This document shows, piece after piece, positions 8,274-16,726 of a DNA stretch of 38,480 bases; the stretch's first letter is position 1, and each line of letters begins with the position of its first letter. The stretch is from NCBI GenBank assembly GCA_013388445.1, contig JACADW010000036.1:1-38480 (forward strand), read 5' to 3'. The translations under genes were made by a program, and so were the position numbers. Under the pieces are notes generated by a model. It saw nothing but the letters and a program-made list of their open reading frames with translations, ran no database searches and was not told the origin of the DNA. This DNA is from Acidobacteriota bacterium. GTDB taxonomy: Bacteria; Acidobacteriota; UBA6911.

Positions 8274-10715
8274 GTGAAACCCGTGTTTCGCCTTCTTCCG
8301 GTGTTGCTTGCGCTTTTCGGGATTGCGCCTTGCGCCGCCGGCCAGACCATCGCGCTCTGGCCCTTCGACGAGCCGCGAGGACTGTACCCGAGCTGCGTGC
8401 TGGACGACGTGTCCGACAACAACTGCCCGATGGTCCTGGGACCCGGCGGACAAATCGTAGCAGGAAAGTTCGGGAATGCCCTGGAGCCGCTGCCGCAGCC
8501 GCCCATCACCTATCCCGCTTCCGGATCAGTCCTGTTCGGATTGGCGCCGGCGCCGAAGCCTGCCGGCCGAACCGTGGAGCCGATGAACTGGAAGAACGCG
8601 CTCTTCTGCGCCCTGATGACCAGCGGCGAAACGCACCTGCGCAAAGAGGTCGGGTTCGTCAATCCCAGCCGGTCCAGACTCAACCTCGGGAACTTCGACT
8701 GGACGGTGGAGTTCTGGTACCTGCCGGCGCGGCGGCAGGTGGAACCCGGTGTGGTTTTCGAGTTGGGCAGCGGCCCGCGGGGAGAGAACGACGAGATCAC
8801 GCGGCTCGCGGTGGCCCCGGACGGCCGAAGTTTCCTGTTCGTGAACAAGGCCGGAGGCCTGCACCTGCGGATCCCCACGAGTCCCTCAGCGCTCGACCCC
8901 TCGAGAGCCCAGTGGTGCCACTGCGCCTTTGTCTACTCCGCAACGGAATCCCGGATCCGGCACTATGTCGACGGGAAAGAACAGGCTCCCTCCGCTGCCG
9001 CTGTCGTACAGTCTCTGCCGCAAGGGGAGGAGGCCTACCTGAGCGTGGGACGCGACGGAGTCTGGGGGCAACCGCTGCCGGGGAGGATCGACGAGTTGCG
9101 GTTTTCCGAAGGCCGGTTATACACCGCGGATTTCGTTCCGCCGGCAAGCTTCGCGGCACCCATGCATTCAGCCGCCCCGAAAACGGCGCCAAAGAAGGGA
9201 CCGCTGCTCCTGTTCGCCAGGGGGGCCGAACTCGAAATCCCCATTCAACTCCTGGACGGGAAGCACCTTTTCTTCGACGGAGCGATCGCCGAGCGTCTCG
9301 ACGGCATCACGTTCAACGCGAATCCGCCGAGGCCGGCCGAGCGTGTCGTGGATAACATCCAGGGCCCTTTCCGCAAGCACCTGAATGTCGTGGAGGACGA
9401 GACCGGCCTGATCCGCATGTATTTCGGCGTGCAGAACGATTACCTCGCCGTGCTCACATCGAGGGACGGGATCCGATGGGAAAAGCCGCTTCTCAATCCC
9501 GGCTCGGACCCCGGCATGGAAAACGTGGTGATCCCCGAACCCACGGCCATGGGCCAGGTGTTCCTCGATCCCAACGGTCCGCCCGGGGAGCGCTGGAAGT
9601 ACATCAGCGGCTACGAAGGACGCGGCATCTACTTGTATTCCTCGCCGGACGGGTGGCGCTTCAAGCGCTGCCGGACCGCCGCGCTTCCCTTCCGCTCCGG
9701 CTCGCAGTCCAACATTTTCTACGACGACCAGCGGCAGCTGTATGTCAGCTACCATCGCAGCGACTTCCCCCGCACACTGGGGGGCAAGACCCAGCGCGAG
9801 TTCGTACGCGTGGAATCGGCGGATCTGACGCCGCCGTGGTCCTTCACTTCCCAGACACAGGCCGAGGTGATCAAGATCGCGGAAACGAAACGGCTGCACC
9901 CTCTGATCCCCTGGTATCTCGACAACGGGCCGCTGACACCGGGCGGATTCGGCGTCGAGTTCCCGACCGCCTTCGGGCCCGATGACGCGCTCGACCCGGA
10001 GGGAACCGACCTGTATGTGCCGAAAGCAATGAAGTACCCGTGGGCGCCGGATGCCTATCTTGCTTTCCCGCTGATCTATTTCCATTACGAGGAGGAAGGC
10101 CCTCCGGCGCGCAGGGTGCTGGGCGTGCAGAGCCGGCAGCGCGGCTCGGGGCCGATCGAAGCCCAACTGTCCGTCAGTCGCGACGGGATTCACTGGAAGC
10201 GCTTTCCCCGGCCCGCCTATGTCGGGACCGGCACGCATGCCGGCGACCGGATTCATCAGGTCTATATGGCGCACGGCATGGTCCGGCGCGGCGACGAGAT
10301 CTGGCAGTACTACTTCGGCGAGGAAGCGTACCACTCGTCATGGAAGAAGGGGACCAAGCGTGCGGTCTACCGAGTGGTGCAGCGACTCGATGGATTCGTG
10401 TCGGCGGATGCGCCCTATGACCGCGAAGCGGTCGTCGTGACCAAACCTCTCGTCTTCCGGGGAGACCGCCTGCTTCTCAACATCGATACCGACGCGGCGG
10501 GCTACGCGCAGGTAGGGATTCTGGACGGCCGCGGCCACACGATCGAGGGTTTCAGCGCGGACGAGTGCGTATACATCAACGGGGATTTCACGGCCGCCGA
10601 GGTGGAGTGGCTGGGGAAGGGCAAAGACCTCTCGTCGTTGCAGGGGAAGCCCGTGAAGGTTTTGCTGCGGCTGCGCGGCGCCCGGCTATACTCCATGCAA
10701 TTCTCGCATCGCTAA
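8274..10715 (+). CDS. Secreted LamG-domain plus glycosidase-like beta-propeller protein
   Basis: I place the start at the GTG at 8274: AGGAGA lies 8 nt upstream and it gives a clean signal peptide (LLPVLLALFGIAPCAAG); an in-frame ATG exists at 8178 but lacks both. The 813-residue product has a LamG/concanavalin-like domain (about 25-300; DWTVEFWYLP, HYVDGKEQ, GRIDELRFS), a five-bladed GH32/GH43-like propeller (about 330-670; HLFFDGAIAE, FGVQNDYLAVLTSRDG, YSSPDGWRFKR, IPWYLDNGPL), and a C-terminal beta-sandwich (about 715-813; NIDTDAAGYAQ, YINGDF, RLYSMQF). I cannot assign catalytic carboxylates, so hydrolase activity is not certain. A role in binding or trimming the target glycan is inferred from context. 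The broken paralogue lies at 23586-25491. Confidence 0.85.
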   Translation: MKPVFRLLPVLLALFGIAPCAAGQTIALWPFDEPRGLYPSCVLDDVSDNNCPMVLGPGGQIVAGKFGNALEPLPQPPITYPASGSVLFGLAPAPKPAGRTVEPMNWKNALFCALMTSGETHLRKEVGFVNPSRSRLNLGNFDWTVEFWYLPARRQVEPGVVFELGSGPRGENDEITRLAVAPDGRSFLFVNKAGGLHLRIPTSPSALDPSRAQWCHCAFVYSATESRIRHYVDGKEQAPSAAAVVQSLPQGEEAYLSVGRDGVWGQPLPGRIDELRFSEGRLYTADFVPPASFAAPMHSAAPKTAPKKGPLLLFARGAELEIPIQLLDGKHLFFDGAIAERLDGITFNANPPRPAERVVDNIQGPFRKHLNVVEDETGLIRMYFGVQNDYLAVLTSRDGIRWEKPLLNPGSDPGMENVVIPEPTAMGQVFLDPNGPPGERWKYISGYEGRGIYLYSSPDGWRFKRCRTAALPFRSGSQSNIFYDDQRQLYVSYHRSDFPRTLGGKTQREFVRVESADLTPPWSFTSQTQAEVIKIAETKRLHPLIPWYLDNGPLTPGGFGVEFPTAFGPDDALDPEGTDLYVPKAMKYPWAPDAYLAFPLIYFHYEEEGPPARRVLGVQSRQRGSGPIEAQLSVSRDGIHWKRFPRPAYVGTGTHAGDRIHQVYMAHGMVRRGDEIWQYYFGEEAYHSSWKKGTKRAVYRVVQRLDGFVSADAPYDREAVVVTKPLVFRGDRLLLNIDTDAAGYAQVGILDGRGHTIEGFSADECVYINGDFTAAEVEWLGKGKDLSSLQGKPVKVLLRLRGARLYSMQFSHR

Positions 10716-10822
10716 GTGCGCAGGGGGTCGATCCGACAACCGGGCCGGGGTTCTGCTTCCGCATCGGCCCGTAAGCCGCTGTGCCGAGAATAGCATGCCA
10801 GGCAGGCATGGGCGGCCAGGTA

Positions 10823-10845
10823 GGCGCCGCCGGCCCGGCGGCGCC
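10823..10845. terminator. GC-rich hairpin, possible bidirectional terminator or REP-like element
   Basis: GGCGCCGCCG (10823-10832) pairs perfectly with CGGCGGCGCC (10836-10845) across a 3-nt loop. No T-tract follows on either strand, so intrinsic termination is uncertain; its place between convergent 3' ends argues for transcript-end protection or termination. Confidence 0.4.
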
Positions 10846-10922
10846 CGCAGGCTCCGGCTGCTGGACGGAGCCGACATTGGCAGCCTCTCAGGTTAGCCCG
10901 TACTGGCCCGCGACCTACTGCC

Positions 10923-11004
10923 GCGTCGGGCCGCCGCAGCCTACTCCGGCCAGGTGTGTTTTCATGCCTCGTTGGGTGCGCCGCAGGCCCATGAGAGGCT
11001 CTTC
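10923..11004 (+). repeat. Dispersed intergenic repeat, copy 2
   Basis: This is the plus-strand partner of 2613-2694 (minus strand), with gap-free similarity of roughly 75% over about 80 bp. It lies just past the 3' end of the minus-strand sulfatase. Like copy 1 it occupies a convergent intergenic region, so its position may be functional (3' UTR or transcript-end element) rather than accidental. Confidence 0.55.
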
Positions 11005-11046
11005 CGATAATCGAAGACCCGTACGACGCAGACACGAGATGTCGAG

Positions 11047-12573
11047 TCAGCCGGCCTCAGCAACTGCGACCCTATCCTTGATGGATCGCTGCCACTCGTG
11101 GATTTCCGATGTCAGCCGCCTTATGACATCCCGGTGCTGCCCGGTGTAGAAGATGTTCTTCGTCTCGTACGGGTCCCGGTTCAGGTCAAACAGCTGGTTT
11201 TTGTCGGCATCGCTGAGGCACAGCTTCCAACCGTCGGGGGAGATCACCGTCCGAGTGTTGGTGCGGACCGCGCGCTGGATCGTCTCGCTCTGGAACTCCG
11301 GCTTCAGGAGGTCGCCCTCGACATACTTGAGCGTCGCGTTCCATTGGATGAAGACGTTCGCCGGTTTCGGACTGCCCCAACTGATTTCCGGGAGCAGGCT
11401 GCGCCCGGGGAAGCGCCCCGGCATTGGGCGGCCCATGAGGTCCAGCACCGTCGGGATGAGATCGATGTGGCTGAACCGCCCGCGGATGAGCCGGTGGCGG
11501 CGCCCGAGCGCCGGGACCCGCATCAGCCACGGGATACGGACGGCCTCTTCGTACATCACGCTTTTTGCGAGCATCCCATGGGCCCCGAGCATCTCGCCGT
11601 GATCGCTGGTGAACACGACGATCGTGCGGTCCGCGAGCCCGAGGTCTTCCAGAGTCTTCAGGATCGCGCCCACGCTCCGGTCCACGTGAGTGACCGAACC
11701 CCAGTAGTTGGCCTTCAGGCGGCGCCAGCCGTCGTCGGTGCGCAGATCCATCCCCTCCGGCCTCGCCGTCCGCGCGCGGTCGCGCTTCAGCCGGTAGTTG
11801 AGCGGCTCGTCCTCTTCGAGCGGGTCCGTGTAGTTCGGTTCCAGCTCCATGTCTTCCGCACGGTACTCGCCGTTGAGCGGTCCGTAGTACGGGGGATGCG
11901 GTTCGAGGAAGTTGACATGGAGAATGAACGGTTCGCTGCGGCGGCGGCGCAGGAAATCGCACGCCTTCATCTCGAGGAATTTCGGCTTGCAATGCTCGAT
12001 GGGGAGCTTGGCAGCGTACAGCCTGCCGAATGTGCCGTCCGGTTCGTTCGGCTTGTAGCCGCGCTCGACGAGGAAATGATGGTAGCTGCTGCGGCGCGAG
12101 CGGTCGCGTCCCGGTCGGAAGTACTGCTGGTAGATGTCTTCGATGCTCTCCCATTCCTCGAACCCGCGCTGCGCGAAGAGTTCGTCGCCGAGATGCCATT
12201 TACCGAAATAGCCCGTGCGGTATTCGGGATCGGCCAGGATCTCCGGGAGGCAAGGTATATTCTCGGCGAGCGGCAGGTTGTTCTCCGTGCATCCGTTCTG
12301 GTGGGGCCAGAGACCGGTGAGCACCGTCGAACGCGACGGGGTGCAGACCGGCTGGCTCACGTAGGCCCGCTCGAACACGATGCTCTCCGAGGCGAGCTTA
12401 TTGAGATTCGGCGCTTGAATCCGGGAATTGCCGTACACGGCCAGGGTGTCGGGCCGCTGCTGGTCGGTCCAGACGAAGAGGAGGTTCGGCCTGTCGGAGC
12501 GGCGCACCGGAAAGAGGAAGTTGGCGCCCACAGGCGCAATTGCCGCGGATTTGAGGAATTCCCTTCGTCGCAT
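11047..12573 (-). CDS. Tat-exported sulfatase (copy 1 of a close paralogue pair)
   Basis: A 508-residue sulfatase beginning MRRREFLKSA, a twin-arginine-type signal. Early metal-binding residues sit in FVWTDQQRPD (33-42). The C-x-P-S-R motif is intact, with Cys77 in PVCTPSRSTVLTGL. A later metal motif, FTSDHGEMLGAHG, is visible near 318, followed by KSVMYEEAVRIPWLMR. It belongs to the broad choline-sulfatase/sulfamidase-like branch; the exact substrate cannot be read from the sequence. The start is fixed by GGAGG 8 nt upstream of the ATG. The protein is collinear along its whole length with 30379-31896, and large blocks are identical, pointing to a fairly recent duplication. It is transcribed divergently from the sulfatase at 13025. 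Confidence 0.94.
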   Translation of the reverse strand: MRRREFLKSAAIAPVGANFLFPVRRSDRPNLLFVWTDQQRPDTLAVYGNSRIQAPNLNKLASESIVFERAYVSQPVCTPSRSTVLTGLWPHQNGCTENNLPLAENIPCLPEILADPEYRTGYFGKWHLGDELFAQRGFEEWESIEDIYQQYFRPGRDRSRRSSYHHFLVERGYKPNEPDGTFGRLYAAKLPIEHCKPKFLEMKACDFLRRRRSEPFILHVNFLEPHPPYYGPLNGEYRAEDMELEPNYTDPLEEDEPLNYRLKRDRARTARPEGMDLRTDDGWRRLKANYWGSVTHVDRSVGAILKTLEDLGLADRTIVVFTSDHGEMLGAHGMLAKSVMYEEAVRIPWLMRVPALGRRHRLIRGRFSHIDLIPTVLDLMGRPMPGRFPGRSLLPEISWGSPKPANVFIQWNATLKYVEGDLLKPEFQSETIQRAVRTNTRTVISPDGWKLCLSDADKNQLFDLNRDPYETKNIFYTGQHRDVIRRLTSEIHEWQRSIKDRVAVAEAG

Positions 12574-13024
12574 CGCGATCGCCTCCCATCGCTGGAACAG
12601 GATACTACACTATATTCGAAATGGATCCTCAAGATGTAACGGGACTTCGGGAATTGTGATAAGTAACTTCCAACTCTATCGTTCTCTATTTACTTTCCTG
12701 GGAACTCTGATTAGTCTTGCGTTTGGCAAAGGCGTTCTCAATCATCCGAGGCTGGAATGCAAATCGAGTGTCCAGGGCGGCTTCGGATTCACTGCCGTCC
12801 GGGGCGGGCTGCTACAGTCCTGATGCCGGCTGCCGCCCGCCCGGCGATCCGGGATGGCTCTCACCCGGCCGTTTCATCTCCTGCGAACTTCACAGGCACC
12901 AGGGCGGTCCGGAAGGCGGCCGGCGGCTCGGGCACCTGTCGGGCCGGTTCCAGCGCGGAACCCGGTTCCTTTCGGGCGGTTTCTCAAACGATTCGGCAGA
13001 GTCCGGCATGGCTCTGATGGGACG
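12574..13024. promoter_or_regulatory. Divergent promoter region between two sulfatase genes
   Basis: The 451-bp gap separates divergent sulfatases and contains an AT-rich island (about 12600-12725) unlike its surroundings. On the minus strand, TATAGT (12609-12614) is a reasonable -10 for the gene starting at 12573, with only a poor -35. I could not settle a plus-strand promoter. No gene is supported in the gap. Confidence 0.35.
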
Positions 13025-14416
13025 ATGACCATGGCAAATCGAAGGAATCGGCGGCATACCCGGAGGGAATTCCTCCAAAGGGCGGGCCTGGCGCCTGTGG
13101 TGCTTTCAGCGGCAGCGCGGCTTCCCGCGGCACCAAGGCCCAACATCATATTCATCATGGCGGACGACCTCGGCTTCGGCGACCTTGGTTGCTATGGGCA
13201 GAAACTGATCCGGACGCCCAGGATCGACCGGATGGCGAAGGAAGGAACGCGTTTCACCCAGTGTTACTCCGGATCGCCGGTCTGCGCACCTTCGCGGAAC
13301 GTACTGATGACGGGCATGCACACAGGCCATACCCGCATCCGAGGCAATTCCCCCGAGGTGGGGGGCACGGTTGAGACTTTCGGGGAAGGGGCCCGGCGAC
13401 TGTCGCTGGAGGATTCGGACGTTACGGTTGCCGAGTTCCTGAAGCGGGCAGGTTACGCGACCGGCGTCACAGGCAAATGGGGACTGGCGGAACCGGACAC
13501 TGCCGGAGTCCCCAACCGGCGAGGATTCGACGAGTGGTTCGGTTACCTGAACCAGAATCACGCGCCCTATTACTACACGGACTATTTGTGGAAAGACGAG
13601 CGGCGGTTCCCGCTCGAGGGCAACCGGGACGGAAAGAGAGAGCAGTACACCCATGACCTGTTTACGGGATTCTCCCTCGACTTCATCCGGAGGCATCACG
13701 CTCACCCCTTCTTCCTTTACATCGCTTACACCATCCCGCACGAGAGGCTCGAGGTCCCCGATCTGGGCGAGTATGCCGGTCGGCCCTGGCCTGAGCGGGC
13801 ACGCATATACGCCGCTATGGTGACGCGCATGGACCGCGACGTGGGACAGATGCTGGACTTGCTCAAGGGTCTTGGTATCGACAAACGAACCCTGGTTTTT
13901 TTCACTTCGGACAACGGCGCCCCGAAAAAGGATTTCGGCGACCTGTTCAAGAGCAACGGCCCGCTCCGCGGCTGGAAGGGAGAGTTGTGGGAAGGAGGGA
14001 TCCGGGTACCGATGATCGCACGCTGGCCGGGGACCGTTCCTGCCGGCAGGGTGTGCCATGTGCCGTGGTACTTTGCGGACTTCGTGCCGACCGCCGCCGG
14101 CCTTGCCGGTGTCGAGATACCTGCCTGCGACGGCATCGATGTGTCCCCGGTCCTCACGGGCAAGCGGAGGGCGCCCTCCGATCGATTTCTCTATTGGGAG
14201 TACCCCGGGAAGACGTTCCAACAGGCCGTCCGTTTCGGTAAGTGGAAGGCGCATCGCACCGGGTTGAACGGCCCGTTAACGCTCTATGATCTGGAGGTGG
14301 ATCCATCGGAGACGACGGATGTCTCCGCGGCGCACCCCTCCGTGCTTGCCAGGATCGGCGAATATCTTGAGGACGCTCGGACGGAGTCGCCGAACTGGCC
14401 GACGAGAAAGACCTGA
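13025..14416 (+). CDS. Tat-exported arylsulfatase (arylsulfatase A / GalNAc-6-sulfatase-like)
   Basis: A 463-residue sulfatase with a Tat-type N-terminus (HTRREFLQRAGLAPVVLSAA). IMADDLGFGDLGCYG (44-58) provides early metal ligands; the formylglycine motif is intact, with Cys87 in PVCAPSRNVLMTGMHTGHTR; FFTSDNGAP near 296 is the later metal motif; and KGELWEGGIRVPMIARWPG is typical of the arylsulfatase A/GALNS branch. The start is not firmly fixed: ATGs at 13025 and 13031 are both in frame and neither has a strong Shine-Dalgarno; both keep the twin-arginine signal. The sialidase-like lipoprotein follows 146 nt downstream on the same strand, so co-transcription is likely. It probably desulfates a glycan outside the cytoplasm. 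Confidence 0.93.
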   Translation: MTMANRRNRRHTRREFLQRAGLAPVVLSAAARLPAAPRPNIIFIMADDLGFGDLGCYGQKLIRTPRIDRMAKEGTRFTQCYSGSPVCAPSRNVLMTGMHTGHTRIRGNSPEVGGTVETFGEGARRLSLEDSDVTVAEFLKRAGYATGVTGKWGLAEPDTAGVPNRRGFDEWFGYLNQNHAPYYYTDYLWKDERRFPLEGNRDGKREQYTHDLFTGFSLDFIRRHHAHPFFLYIAYTIPHERLEVPDLGEYAGRPWPERARIYAAMVTRMDRDVGQMLDLLKGLGIDKRTLVFFTSDNGAPKKDFGDLFKSNGPLRGWKGELWEGGIRVPMIARWPGTVPAGRVCHVPWYFADFVPTAAGLAGVEIPACDGIDVSPVLTGKRRAPSDRFLYWEYPGKTFQQAVRFGKWKAHRTGLNGPLTLYDLEVDPSETTDVSAAHPSVLARIGEYLEDARTESPNWPTRKT

Positions 14417-14562
14417 CGTGGAGCGCGCGGCCTGTCCGGATGCTTCGGGCCTGGTTGGCCGCAGTCTCTCCGCGGAAGTGCTGTGGCAGAAGGGCGTACC
14501 CAGCAGGGCAGCCGGGCGCCCGCGACGCATTTCAGAAGCCGCTTTCACCGGGAGTGATGGAG

Positions 14563-16503
14563 ATGGGCAAATGGAATCCGCTACGGAGACGCATGGGCAG
14601 GCAATCTGCCATGTTCGCGTTCCTTATCATCCTGCTTCTGGCAGGGTGCTCGGGCAATAGGCTCCGGACGTCCTCCGGCGGGAAGGCCGCGAGGCCGGTT
14701 CCGGGTGGCCCGGAGGAACCCGTTCGCTACATCGGCGGCGAGGAAGTTCTGCCGTACCATGACGGCGGGCTCCGGCCGGCGGTAGGGGTGAAGAACTTCC
14801 AGGTTTTTCGGGCCAACCGGGCGCACCCGGAGATGGCCGATCAGTTCGGCTGGACCTACAATCACGCCCCGATGCTCGCGTACTGGAACGGACGCTTTTA
14901 CCTCGAATACCTGAGCTCTCCTGTCCATGAGAACCATCCGCCGATGCGGGCGCTTCTCACAACCTCGGCGGACGGCGAAACCTGGGACATGCCCACGGTC
15001 GTTTTTCCGCCGATGACTCTCCCTGACGGACGTGCAACGTTGGTCCACCAAAGGATGGGTTTTCACGTAGCCGCGGACGGCCGACTGCTTGTGCTCGCCT
15101 ATTACGGGTTGCCGCCTCACCCGAACGACGGCACCGGAGTAGGCCGCGTCGTCCGCGAGATCGGCCGGGACGGCAATCTCGGTCCGATCCACTTCATCCG
15201 ATACAGCTCGCATAACGGCTTCGGCGAGACGAATACGCCGTTCCCTTTCCACACCGCCTCACCGGATCCGGGTTTCAGGAAGGCCTGCGAAGATCTGTTG
15301 GCGAACAAGCTCGTCACGATGCAGTGGTGGGAGGAGGACCGGAGTACGGACGGGTTCTACTATCCGATGGGCCAGGTGCTGAAGGCTCTCTCCTTCTTTC
15401 ATAGAAGGGACGGGACCGTCGTGGGTCTCTGGAAAGACTCCTGGACGGCGATCAGCCGGGATGAGGGATCGACCTGGTCTTCACCCGTCCAGGCGGAGAC
15501 ACTGGTGATGGCCTCCGCGAAGGTCTGGGGGCAGAAGACCAAGGACGGCCGGTTCGCCCTTGTGTACAACCCTCGCAAGGACAACCGCCACCGCTGGCCC
15601 CTCGCGATTGTCACAAGCGACGACGGCATTCTGTTCGACAACATGCTGGCGGTCTGCGGCGAAGTCCCGCCGCGGCGCTACAACGGGCTGGACAAGGCTT
15701 TCGGCCCGCAGTATGTGCGGGGCATCGTCGAGGGAAACGGGATCCCGCCCGGCGATGTGATGTGGGTGGCCTACAGCATGAACAAGGACGACATCTGGGT
15801 CAGCCGCATCCCCTTGCCGGTCCGGGGGCACGTGACCCAGCCGGTGCGCGACGACTTCAACACGGGCACGACCGCCGACCTGGCATGGAATCTCTATTGC
15901 CCCAGGTGGGCCCCTGTCAGACTCGTGGATTTTCCAAGCGCGAGCAACCGCTCTCTGGAGCTGAGCGATCGCGAGCCGCATGACTACGCGAAAGCGGTGC
16001 GCGTGTTTCCGGAGGCGAAGGCGCTGACGGCAAGGTTCAAGATCCTGGCCAGGCAGAGGGATACGGGACGGCTGGAGATCGATTTGGACGACCGATACGG
16101 CTGGCGTTCCCCGCTGCGCCTTCGGTTGGATGAGCAGGGCCGGATCCTCGCCCTGGACGGGAACCAGAATGAGCCCGCGGTGTTGGGGAAGTACGAACCT
16201 GGCCGTTGGTATGCCCTCGAGGTCAAAGCCGACCTCGATGTCGGGCGGTTCGACGTCACGCTCGACGGCAAGACGGTGCTCGAGAAGGCCGAGTTGCTGG
16301 ATCCGGTCGAGTCGTTCGAGCGGATCTGTTTCCGGACGGGACCATACCGGATTGAGCCCCTGCTTCGGGATCCGAAGTCGCCAGGTGCGGACGTACCCCA
16401 TGCGGATGATCCTGTGCCGCAGGCGGTGTTCCATATCGACGACCTGGAGGTCGGCGTGATTCGGCCGGCGGGAACCGGCTCCCTCGGCCCCAACAAGGAG
16501 TGA
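14563..16503 (+). CDS. Sialidase-like (BNR/Asp-box) lipoprotein with C-terminal beta-sandwich
   Basis: I use the ATG at 14563 because GGAG lies 8 nt upstream; the ATG two codons earlier is too close to it. The 646-residue product has a lipoprotein signal ending LLLAGC, a propeller (about 75-430) with Asp-box-like motifs SADGETW, SRDEGSTW and SDDGILF, and a C-terminal jelly-roll (about 440-640; DDFNTG, LEIDLDDRYGWRS, FDVTLDGKTVLEKA, VFHIDDLEVGVI) resembling concanavalin-like domains of glycosidases. The Arg triad of true sialidases is not assignable, so sialidase activity should not be assumed. N-terminal blocks such as RANRAHPEM and TYNHAPMLAYWNGRFYLEYL are shared with the truncated remnant at 4026-4898. 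It is expected to be anchored in a membrane facing the substrate. Confidence 0.85.
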   Translation: MGKWNPLRRRMGRQSAMFAFLIILLLAGCSGNRLRTSSGGKAARPVPGGPEEPVRYIGGEEVLPYHDGGLRPAVGVKNFQVFRANRAHPEMADQFGWTYNHAPMLAYWNGRFYLEYLSSPVHENHPPMRALLTTSADGETWDMPTVVFPPMTLPDGRATLVHQRMGFHVAADGRLLVLAYYGLPPHPNDGTGVGRVVREIGRDGNLGPIHFIRYSSHNGFGETNTPFPFHTASPDPGFRKACEDLLANKLVTMQWWEEDRSTDGFYYPMGQVLKALSFFHRRDGTVVGLWKDSWTAISRDEGSTWSSPVQAETLVMASAKVWGQKTKDGRFALVYNPRKDNRHRWPLAIVTSDDGILFDNMLAVCGEVPPRRYNGLDKAFGPQYVRGIVEGNGIPPGDVMWVAYSMNKDDIWVSRIPLPVRGHVTQPVRDDFNTGTTADLAWNLYCPRWAPVRLVDFPSASNRSLELSDREPHDYAKAVRVFPEAKALTARFKILARQRDTGRLEIDLDDRYGWRSPLRLRLDEQGRILALDGNQNEPAVLGKYEPGRWYALEVKADLDVGRFDVTLDGKTVLEKAELLDPVESFERICFRTGPYRIEPLLRDPKSPGADVPHADDPVPQAVFHIDDLEVGVIRPAGTGSLGPNKE

Positions 16504-16726
16504 CCTGCCGGTTCTCTCTTGGTCGGCCTAACGTCTTCGGGGCATGAACTGAATTTCCCATTGGTTCTTGAGTATCCGGAGAACGGGGTATGTGCGTCCC
16601 GGAGCATGCTCCTGTGGAAAGGAACAGCGCCCGGCAGCGTCTGCACTCGTCTCCCGGGATTGGGGCCGGATTGAACCCGTGGCTGCCGTCGAATTTCGCT
16701 GGGAGTCAAGCTGGATCTGGGGCTGA

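Larger units (their letters stand above)
10716..11046. other. Convergent intergenic region
   Basis: This 331-bp gap lies between the 3' ends of the LamG/propeller gene and a minus-strand sulfatase. It contains a very GC-rich hairpin (10823-10845) and the second copy of the dispersed repeat (10923-11004). No gene is supported. Confidence 0.5.

Noticed and set aside
14563-16503. Calling the Asp-box proteins true sialidases with sialic acid as substrate
   Set aside because: Asp boxes are structural. I could not identify the arginine triad or the Tyr/Glu pair, and no sialic-acid catabolic genes are present.
16601-16612. Perfect 12-bp palindrome GGAGCATGCTCC between convergent genes
   Set aside because: It has no loop, no partner copies were seen, and palindromes of this length are expected occasionally by chance.
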